The notes under the pieces: generated by a model
What the model was told of the DNA's origin: nothing
Seen by the model: the letters and a program-made list of their open reading frames with translations, nothing else
Databases searched by the model: none
Shown: positions 17,581 to 24,945 of the stretch, in pieces
Layout: the number at the start of each line of letters is the position of its first letter
Numbering within the stretch: position 1 is the first letter of the stretch
Virus record (IMG/VR): IMGVR_UViG_3300013126_000094
Coordinates: 1 to 37,848 of that record
Reading direction: 5' to 3' (one strand)
Length of the DNA: 37,848 nucleotides
Source of the DNA: a virus
Position numbers and translations under genes: made by a program

Positions 17581-20500
17581 TTATACATCATCTGCTAATG
17601 AATATTTTAGCTCATCATATTGAAGTGCTGTAACTTTATATCTGAACTCTTCTTGCTCTTCAATATCTAGAATTCTAAATTTTTGAGTTTTATCTATATG
17701 AGGCTCTAAATAAGCCCCAGGATAAGGTGAAAGATTACTTAAGCCTGTTACGCTTGGACTTGATCTGTAATCATATTGATCTGGATCTAACTCTAATGTC
17801 CATACAGTATTGTTTAATAACGTATGATTTTTAGTATCTAAGTTTTGCCCACCAAAATATATTTTTGTATATCCTTCATAATTTCCTCCAGTTTCTGGAA
17901 GAACAAAATTCTTAAATATATTATTATCATCGGAAGGAGTAAGAGGCTGATAATCTGAACTATAACTAATTGTCTGTATCTGTTTTCTTCTTATCAAATC
18001 CGTTGATATACCCGATACAAGACCTATGCCATCTAGATACATTGGGCTTGTAATTATTTCTCCTGTTATTAAAGCATTTCCTGTTTCTGTGCCTATCTCA
18101 ATATTTCCTGCAGGAGTTAAAACATTAAAATTACAAGATTTTATTGCATTTAAATATCCAGAGATATCTGTATATTTAATATCAAGAATAGCAAAACTTT
18201 GATTTAGCTCGTATGTTCTTCCGCCAAGAATTTTATTCTGTCTATTTTGATCTTGGATGAAGACTATATCTCCTGGTTTTAGATACATAGCAGGTAAACT
18301 AGTCTCAAAACTGACCAACTCCGATTCTAGATTTTCTGATAGTAATGTCCATTTACCGAGTCTTTCGGCTTGACCTTCGCTTGTGCAGCCAAAAGCACTA
18401 ACTTCTATTTCTCTAATACCAAATCTAATTAAGCCTTCTCTACTCTCTACGTATTTAACGGCAGGTTTATAAAAGTTTTCTTTATCATTATATCTCACTA
18501 AAGCTACATTACGTCTAACTCTTTTGCTTGTATTGCTATATGTAAATTCTCCATCTTTTACATTGCTGTTATTAAATATATAGATTGGGTCTTTTGGACG
18601 GTCTTGAGATGTAAATATAAGTCCAGCATTATAATATACTATTGCTCGGAATATACTAGCCATATCATTAACCACTTTATATGCGTCTTCTCTTGTCGAT
18701 ATAAGAACGTTACAGGTGAATCTAGGCTCTAATCCTCCTCTGCCATCACTTACAAGTTGATCGCAGTATCGACTGATCTCATATAAAGTCCACTTATCAG
18801 TTAATTTTGGATCAACATAGCGACCTAATCCATATCTTCTATTTGTTAGGATATCATAGAAACACCAAGCAGGGTTATCTGTCCAAGCTAATTTAAATGC
18901 GCCATTCCAAATACCATCATACGTTCTAGAAAATGGATTATAATTAGATGGTACTTTCACTCTTAACATTCTAATATCATAAGCTCTTTGAGGTATACTA
19001 CTGAAAAATCTTGCGTCAAATGTGGTTAAGATTCCAGCTGTTGATGGTAAAATCAAGAAGTCATTATATATTTCTGTAATTGAATCTATTGCAGATTTTA
19101 ATACAATATTTTGATCTACGCTTTCTTCATAAGTTGGTTCTACTTCGATTTCCCATCCTATTGTATTATCATTAGACTTTAAATTTAAACCTGTCCATTC
19201 AAATGTCTCAATATATGGTCCTTGATTTAATTTTCCTGCCATGGTCAAAGTAGAGTAGTCTGCTCCAGAAGGCGTTTTCACTACAGTAACTTGCATGCCT
19301 TGATTATTCGATCCTTTATCTATTCTTTTTAGATACAAATTAAATGTCATTACTTGACGATCTATTCTGCCGCTAGTAGTATTTTTAGACGCATCATCTG
19401 CAGACTCCCAGATGGTCAAATCAACAATCTGTTTAAATAAACTGATCCCTTTAATATGAAGCTTAATTCCATAAAGATCTTTATTTAAAATTGTTAAAGA
19501 CTTTTTATATGTTCTTGTATTCTTATCTTGGAAAACTCGTTTTCCAAATAATTTGCTTCCAACAACTTTTGTGCTAGTTAATCTTTTTGGTAATTTAACA
19601 TTTTCAGAAATTGTTGTATTATTTGTGGCGTTAATAGCTTTAAAGGTGGGAACATATGCACCATTCTGAGCTTTTTTCGAGTAAAATTCTTCTTCAAGAG
19701 TTAGCTTACTTAATTCATCTGTATTAATATGTCTTGGCGAAGATCGACCATTATCGAAATTCAATCTAATGAATTCAAAATTTAAACTACCGTTCTGTGG
19801 ATATGTATTATCTGCCAGAGGAATTTCATTCCAATAAATAGAACGAATCAAAGCGTCTACTCCTGCATAAGGAATTATTTTAACTCCATTTCTATATCCG
19901 ATATCTCCTTTTACAAAACCAGGATTTGGTTTAATTTCATAATCTACAATTCCTTCTATTGGACCTTCTCCTAGTACGTCTAAAATAGATATATTAGTTA
20001 AAGAAGTAATTCCTATATCTTTTGTATCTTTTAATGAGTTCGTATAACGATATCCATATTTTTCTACTTTATACTCGTCTCCAACTCTAGACACTACTGT
20101 ATGACAATTAGATGGTACATTTCCATTTGTTAATGTAAAGTTTTCATTATAGCTAATTCTGCCTTTTCTTACCCATCCTTTCGCTGTATAAATCTGACAT
20201 CCCCATTTACCACACTGAACAGTGCCTATCTTTGGGCCTCGGTATGCGCCATTATGAACATAAATATTTTCTGCAATATAATTATGTAAATTTTCTACTT
20301 CAATATTATATACTATATCAAAACCATCATGGTCCAAGTTTAAAATTTTAACTTTTTCATTATTTAAAGATATAATTTCATCTCCTACCTTTAGATCATT
20401 TAAGAATAAATAGTCGCCATTTGGAGTAAGGAATCCATGACTTTTTGTAGTTTTTAATATCGTACCATTACTTAATGTAACTTTAACTATTGGAAATAGT

Positions 20501-22887
20501 TCTTTATCGTGATCTGTAAATTCTGACACATTGCAAGAGATTAGATTAAATTGTTTATCATATCCATATACAACATCTCCTTTTTTAAAGTCCTGTATTT
20601 CTTTTGCTCCTTGTGGAGTTAAAATTTTAGTCCCTTTAGCGAAACAATTACCTTGATAAGAACATGAATATACGTCGCCTCTTTGTGGGTTATATGTACC
20701 ATAAAACATTGCAAAACCTTGATTTACATAATTAAATGAACATACATCCGCAAGTCTTACTGTAAATGTATAAGTTCTTGCGTTTTGTTTAGGAATTCCA
20801 TTTGGATACTTTAAGAGACCACTTTTGGATAATCTTGTTGTTCCGAACTGAGTCCTACATGTTGTAACTTTACCAGTTAAAAACTCTGTAGAACTTGTCC
20901 CTGTGTTTACAATAAACGCAATAGGAGTAACAGAGCTTATCGTATATAATCCCGTGGGTAATCCAGATCCAGTCTGAACACTTAAATAAATAGATTCGCC
21001 ATTAGAGAAGCCGTGATCTTCTTTTGTTATTATTGTAGCTGTTGTACTTCCTGCTGATTTCCTAAACTCTCCTTCGAATGGTCTTTCTAAAGTTCCTCCA
21101 CCAGTAAAAATAACTTGATGTTCTAAATTATCTGGACTAAAAGTTATTGAAGGAACATTTTCGGCAGGATTTGCGCTCAAGCTCGTTTTTGCGCAGGACT
21201 TTAAAATCAAATCTACATCTTGTCTAATTGGTTTTGAAGCTGGTCCGCTCCAACTTCCATCGCTTGGAGGAGCATAGCAAACATTACCTACAGCATCTAC
21301 TTGGGAAGCACTACCATAAAGAACATCATAATATCCATCAATTTTTATCCCCCATTCTTGATCTCTTCTATTATTTGCTGCAGATGGATCATTTACAGAC
21401 ATCCAAAAACATGATTCTGGATCTTCTCCTACTCCTAAATTAAATTCTATTGGTCCTACAGTCTTAACGCTTGATATCGTACCTTCAGGTTTACCGTCTT
21501 TTCTTATAGTTGGAAATTCGCTTCTATTTATTTTTTTAAATTGTATAGTTTCATCCCCTCGCGTATACATATAAAGAGATATTTTATTATGTCTGATTGT
21601 GCTGTAACTATATTTTGGCAAATTAATTTCTTCGGCTTTTACATTGCCTTGTCTGTTATTGTTATCTTCATAATCACCAAAATTAAAAGTTAATGTTACT
21701 TTACTTGATGTGCCTTTTGCATTGCTACAACTTGCGTAAGCATAAAATGTTCCAGCATGTTTTGGGGTTCCTGTTATTTGATTTTTAGAAGCATTAAAAG
21801 ATAAACCTTCTGGTAGAGATGAAATACCTAGAATTGTATGTTTGTTATTTAAACCTGCTAAAGAGTCATTAAACGCTTTACCTACTTCTCCAGGAAAAGT
21901 CTTAGCAGATATTGTTGGCAATACAGCGCTACTATTAAGATTACCATATAATAAATTTAAACTAAAATTAACTCTATTACCTGCGTCTGCATTCGGGCCA
22001 GATATTCTAAAATTTAATGATACAGTTTTAATATCTCCTCCAACCGAACTGCTTACAACGCCAGAGATAGTTTTTGTATTTTGATTATATGATAAACCTA
22101 AATTAGTCAAAATATTTAACGAGTCTGTAGTTAATCCTGCGTAGAATTGACTAGCACTAATATTAGTGGTTAATGTATAAGAGAAGCTTTGCCCTCTAAA
22201 TGCTGCAGCCGTTGGAGCGCTGGTTACATGGATTGGATCATTACCAGAGGAATCCCTACATTTAATTGTAAGACTCTTTTTTGCTACAAATGTTTCTAAT
22301 CTTCCTCCTAAGTATCTATTACCATTTAATGTAGAAACTATTATGCCTGTAAAATATCCTACATAGTTCACAGTATTTTTTATTAATGGAGTCGTTACAT
22401 CTGTTATCGCGCCAAATCTTAGTCTATCTGAAGTTCCTGTTGCCGCAAGCACCCCAAAATCTGAGTAAGAAAGAGCAGAGGGAGTTTGACTTGTCGTGAC
22501 ATTAAAAGAAAAAGGTTGGCCAATTTGAGCCGTTGTTGTAGCTGAATTTGTTATTATGGCAGGTAATAAAGTTTGTCCAGGTGTTCCAAACATTACAAGT
22601 CCTTGCGTTAAACTCCATACGAACCAAAAGCCCTGACCACGGTCAATGCCTTTAATAGAAATAGGAACTCCTTGTCTTGGCGTCAATCCAGTTGTAGAAC
22701 TACTACTAAATATAGGATTATAAGCATCAACAAGATCACTTACATCTGCTAAAGATGGATCTGAACTTAATGGTTTACCAACATCATTATAAACAGTATA
22801 TCCATCAAAAGAGATTCCATTTACTCCTCTCCATGAAAGACCTTCTATATATTTATTTGGATCACAATCTTTACATTTTTTTGCCAT
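17581..22887 (-). CDS. gpJ-like tail tip / central fibre protein with Ig-like repeats and internal Hint domain (1768 aa)
   Basis: Three parts are visible. Residues about 1-745 are an N-terminal extension starting with a CxxC (KCKDCDPNK), then about three Ig-like repeats of the He_PIG type (the clearest near 320-405, LPEGLSFNASKNQITGTP). Residues 748-879 are an intein-like Hint domain. From about residue 960 the sequence is a clear gpJ core (ISILDVLGEGPIEGIVD, then YDIRMLRVKVPSNYNPFSRTYDGIWNG and DNPAWCFYDILTNRRYGLG), which forms the tip that contacts the receptor and closes the tube. Canonical gpJ starts close to the SILDVLGEGPIEG segment, so roughly 950 N-terminal residues are extra. The start codon lies one base after the gpI stop. 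A cleaving Hint would release a nearly canonical gpJ. Confidence 0.9.
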   Translation of the reverse strand: MAKKCKDCDPNKYIEGLSWRGVNGISFDGYTVYNDVGKPLSSDPSLADVSDLVDAYNPIFSSSSTTGLTPRQGVPISIKGIDRGQGFWFVWSLTQGLVMFGTPGQTLLPAIITNSATTTAQIGQPFSFNVTTSQTPSALSYSDFGVLAATGTSDRLRFGAITDVTTPLIKNTVNYVGYFTGIIVSTLNGNRYLGGRLETFVAKKSLTIKCRDSSGNDPIHVTSAPTAAAFRGQSFSYTLTTNISASQFYAGLTTDSLNILTNLGLSYNQNTKTISGVVSSSVGGDIKTVSLNFRISGPNADAGNRVNFSLNLLYGNLNSSAVLPTISAKTFPGEVGKAFNDSLAGLNNKHTILGISSLPEGLSFNASKNQITGTPKHAGTFYAYASCSNAKGTSSKVTLTFNFGDYEDNNNRQGNVKAEEINLPKYSYSTIRHNKISLYMYTRGDETIQFKKINRSEFPTIRKDGKPEGTISSVKTVGPIEFNLGVGEDPESCFWMSVNDPSAANNRRDQEWGIKIDGYYDVLYGSASQVDAVGNVCYAPPSDGSWSGPASKPIRQDVDLILKSCAKTSLSANPAENVPSITFSPDNLEHQVIFTGGGTLERPFEGEFRKSAGSTTATIITKEDHGFSNGESIYLSVQTGSGLPTGLYTISSVTPIAFIVNTGTSSTEFLTGKVTTCRTQFGTTRLSKSGLLKYPNGIPKQNARTYTFTVRLADVCSFNYVNQGFAMFYGTYNPQRGDVYSCSYQGNCFAKGTKILTPQGAKEIQDFKKGDVVYGYDKQFNLISCNVSEFTDHDKELFPIVKVTLSNGTILKTTKSHGFLTPNGDYLFLNDLKVGDEIISLNNEKVKILNLDHDGFDIVYNIEVENLHNYIAENIYVHNGAYRGPKIGTVQCGKWGCQIYTAKGWVRKGRISYNENFTLTNGNVPSNCHTVVSRVGDEYKVEKYGYRYTNSLKDTKDIGITSLTNISILDVLGEGPIEGIVDYEIKPNPGFVKGDIGYRNGVKIIPYAGVDALIRSIYWNEIPLADNTYPQNGSLNFEFIRLNFDNGRSSPRHINTDELSKLTLEEEFYSKKAQNGAYVPTFKAINATNNTTISENVKLPKRLTSTKVVGSKLFGKRVFQDKNTRTYKKSLTILNKDLYGIKLHIKGISLFKQIVDLTIWESADDASKNTTSGRIDRQVMTFNLYLKRIDKGSNNQGMQVTVVKTPSGADYSTLTMAGKLNQGPYIETFEWTGLNLKSNDNTIGWEIEVEPTYEESVDQNIVLKSAIDSITEIYNDFLILPSTAGILTTFDARFFSSIPQRAYDIRMLRVKVPSNYNPFSRTYDGIWNGAFKLAWTDNPAWCFYDILTNRRYGLGRYVDPKLTDKWTLYEISRYCDQLVSDGRGGLEPRFTCNVLISTREDAYKVVNDMASIFRAIVYYNAGLIFTSQDRPKDPIYIFNNSNVKDGEFTYSNTSKRVRRNVALVRYNDKENFYKPAVKYVESREGLIRFGIREIEVSAFGCTSEGQAERLGKWTLLSENLESELVSFETSLPAMYLKPGDIVFIQDQNRQNKILGGRTYELNQSFAILDIKYTDISGYLNAIKSCNFNVLTPAGNIEIGTETGNALITGEIITSPMYLDGIGLVSGISTDLIRRKQIQTISYSSDYQPLTPSDDNNIFKNFVLPETGGNYEGYTKIYFGGQNLDTKNHTLLNNTVWTLELDPDQYDYRSSPSVTGLSNLSPYPGAYLEPHIDKTQKFRILDIEEQEEFRYKVTALQYDELKYSLADDV
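20251..20646 (-). other. Hint (intein-like) domain inside gpJ-like protein
   Basis: 132 residues, C748 to N879. Block A begins with the nucleophile Cys (CFAKGTKILTPQG) and continues to KKGDVVYGYD. Block B has TxxH (T-K-S-H). The terminal blocks read YNIEVENLHNYIAENIYVHN, with the block F His and the terminal His-Asn. There is no homing endonuclease. The residue after the final Asn is Gly (HNGAYRG), not Cys, Ser or Thr, so a standard trans-ester splicing step is not possible. This fits a bacterial intein-like (BIL) cleaving domain. Confidence 0.9.
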
Positions 22888-22888
22888 A

Positions 22889-24205
22889 TTAATTACTCGC
22901 TAATGAAGATTGAGATAATGAGTTGCCTTGAATATCTTGAATATCTATTGGATATCCATAATGATTAAAATAAAAGCTTTTTGTTGGATAGTTCTTTTCT
23001 GCTGCTCCTTCGCCTATTGGAGCTTTGCCATCGCTCTCATATTTATTTTCTCTAGATTGCATTCTGTACAATTGATCATAAGAGCTAAAAACTTGATGAC
23101 TTCCAATAATTAAACGCCCATATCCAATTGGAATAGGACCTCCTTCACCAACAGTATTAACAGGGCCATTGAATAGATAAGAAGGCTCTCCTCCTCCACC
23201 ATCAGGTGAAGCTTCAAAATCTGCCGATGGATTCGCTATCGCTTGTGGACTTACCATTGGGGGTGGTTTCATTAAAAGCATGGACACTCCTAATGCTACA
23301 AGACCTAAGATCGCTGGTGCTAGAGCCATAAATAGACCGCCCAGAGCTGGTCCGCCAATTGGAGCTAATATAATGCTTAAGAATATAGCAAATATGCCTT
23401 TAAAAGCTCCTCCACCACCTCCTTTACCCCCACCACCTTTTCCACCTCCTCCATTATGCACGAGTATTTCTTCTGCAATATATGTATGATAGTTTTCAAT
23501 ATGCATATTATACGTAGCGTCTTCACCATCTTCTTCAATTTTTTCTATAGGTAATACGTCTCCACTTTCATGAATTAAAACATCTCCAACTTCAAAATTT
23601 CCTAATGGCGCAAATCGATTATACTCATTCAGAAACCAATGATTTGCAGTTGCACGAATTATTTTACCACCCCATAAAGTTATCTTTAAAATTTTATTCT
23701 TTTCATGTTCAAATTTTTCTTCTATTTTAGATATATGAATTTTTTTATCTTTATCGAAAGCGAACACTTCATCTCCTTCATTTAGATCTTCTATTTTCTT
23801 TAAGCCTTTTGGGGTAGATATTTTAGTGCCAGCTGGAAAACAACCAGATGATCCTCCTCCTCCTCCACCACCACCTGCTCCTTCTAATATTGGTACAATA
23901 TCTATCGTCTTCAATTGTTTACCAAAATCCATGTACATCTCAGATTGAGCGACCAATCTAAAATGGTCTTTTTTAACATCTTTTAACTCTAAAGGCATAT
24001 CTTCTGCTTTAGGGACCCACAATGGTCTATTGTTAATTAATATTTCATATTTAGCATTTTGTTCCGCTTGATTTATAAAAAATTTAGTTAATTTTTGAGT
24101 ATTTGCTTCTATGGCTCTAAAAGCCTCTGCGACTGTAGAAACGTCTAATTCCCACTCTTCGCCAACTTCTTGGCCCAAATTACCATGTAATTTAACCTTT
24201 ACCAT
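22889..24205 (-). CDS. gpI-like tail assembly protein with internal Hint domain (438 aa)
   Basis: Residues about 1-110 match the ubiquitin-like (beta-grasp) N-domain of lambda tail assembly protein I (MVKVKLHGNLGQEVGEEWEL, then FRLVAQSEMYMDFGKQ). A Gly run (EGAGGGGGGGGSSG) leads into a Hint domain (C122-N251). A second Gly/Lys linker follows, then hydrophobic segments (about 267-315) and the usual gpI C-terminus (GEGGPIPIGYGRLIIGS). In lambda gpI helps form the tail tip but is not retained in the virion. The ATG lies inside the gpK-like gene end (14-base overlap). The Hint is placed exactly in the linker between the two gpI halves, so self-cleavage would separate the ubiquitin-like part from the hydrophobic part. 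Confidence 0.88.
   Translation of the reverse strand: MVKVKLHGNLGQEVGEEWELDVSTVAEAFRAIEANTQKLTKFFINQAEQNAKYEILINNRPLWVPKAEDMPLELKDVKKDHFRLVAQSEMYMDFGKQLKTIDIVPILEGAGGGGGGGGSSGCFPAGTKISTPKGLKKIEDLNEGDEVFAFDKDKKIHISKIEEKFEHEKNKILKITLWGGKIIRATANHWFLNEYNRFAPLGNFEVGDVLIHESGDVLPIEKIEEDGEDATYNMHIENYHTYIAEEILVHNGGGGKGGGGKGGGGGAFKGIFAIFLSIILAPIGGPALGGLFMALAPAILGLVALGVSMLLMKPPPMVSPQAIANPSADFEASPDGGGGEPSYLFNGPVNTVGEGGPIPIGYGRLIIGSHQVFSSYDQLYRMQSRENKYESDGKAPIGEGAAEKNYPTKSFYFNHYGYPIDIQDIQGNSLSQSSLASN
23453..23842 (-). other. Hint (intein-like) domain inside gpI-like protein
   Basis: 130 residues, C122 to N251. Block A is CFPAGTKISTPKG continuing to NEGDEVFAFD. Block B has T-A-N-H. The end reads YNMHIENYHTYIAEEILVHN followed by Gly. 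It lacks an endonuclease and aligns by eye along its length with the gpJ Hint domain (CF-x-x-GTKI-x-TP-x-G, GD-x-V, IAE-x-I-x-VHNG). Both flanks are Gly-rich. As in gpJ, the +1 residue is Gly, so cleavage rather than canonical splicing is expected. Confidence 0.9.
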
Positions 24206-24944
24206 TTTCTAAACTCCTATGCCTTAAAACATAACTTGTATGTTTTCTATAAAAGTTATCATATATATTTACACAAGAAAAAGAATTAAAAGGTTGATGT
24301 AAGATAAGATTATCCCCTATATATACTGCTGCATGAGTAGGGTATTTTTCAGATACAGAAGGGAATAACATCATAATCCCATCCGACTTTTGCATCTTAA
24401 CATTCTTATCCAATTTTAAGAATCCCTGCTCTTTAAAATTATTTTCATATAAATCTTTAATATCTGTTAGATTCCTTGGATATATTATATCTCTTGGGAA
24501 CTCTATTGATATCTTTTCTTCATTCCAGGCGTATTCTTTCATTAATGTAAAGCAGTCTGATATTCCTAATATAAATGGTTTTCCAATGTATTTATTATTC
24601 TGCTCTCTTGGGGCATAAAAATTAAATTTATCTAATTTAACATTATATAGTATATAATATATATTATACATATTACTGTTATTTTTATCTATTTCGCTAA
24701 ATTCTAAACTATCATTTATATGAGAGTGATAGCACGCGGTTACTTTTCCTAAAGTTGAACACTTTATATAATCTTGAGGTGATATAGAAAAATTATTTTT
24801 TCTATCGTTTGCATAATTTTTGCATGGAAATACATCAAATTTATAATCTTTTTCATTAAAAAATATTAATCCACAAACCTCTTCAAATCCTCTTTTATTT
24901 GCTAAAGATTTGATAGCATTTTTAATCTGGGAATTAAATTCCAT
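24192..24944 (-). CDS. gpK-like tail tip protein: JAMM metallopeptidase plus NlpC/P60 domain (250 aa)
   Basis: The start is ATG 24944, one base after the gpL-like stop, with AAGG upstream. This places the JAMM glutamate (E21/E22 in FEEVCGLIF) at the usual distance from the N-terminus; an in-frame ATG at 25004 would lie inside the gpL gene and add an atypical 20 residues. The JAMM signature is complete: H73-S-H75, seven residues, S83, then D86. The second domain is NlpC/P60-like, with Cys131 (GISDCFTLMKEY) and His204 (THAAVYIG), plus a possible third residue at His216. In lambda-like phages gpK has this two-domain form and acts in tip assembly, probably including peptidoglycan cleavage. Here all predicted catalytic residues are retained, so activity on the gpI linker is conceivable but unproven. 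Confidence 0.92.
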   Translation of the reverse strand: MEFNSQIKNAIKSLANKRGFEEVCGLIFFNEKDYKFDVFPCKNYANDRKNNFSISPQDYIKCSTLGKVTACYHSHINDSLEFSEIDKNNSNMYNIYYILYNVKLDKFNFYAPREQNNKYIGKPFILGISDCFTLMKEYAWNEEKISIEFPRDIIYPRNLTDIKDLYENNFKEQGFLKLDKNVKMQKSDGIMMLFPSVSEKYPTHAAVYIGDNLILHQPFNSFSCVNIYDNFYRKHTSYVLRHRSLENGKG

Positions 24945-24945
24945 G

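Noticed and set aside
20251-20646. Canonical self-splicing intein in gpJ (and likewise in gpI)
   Set aside because: Both Hint domains end His-Asn followed by Gly. Standard splicing needs Cys, Ser or Thr at +1, so I call them intein-like cleaving domains and do not claim splicing.
24261-24274. Another minus-strand GTGTAAAT motif
   Set aside because: It lies inside the gpK-like coding region (encoding C-V-N-I-Y) with no start codon at the usual distance; probably chance.
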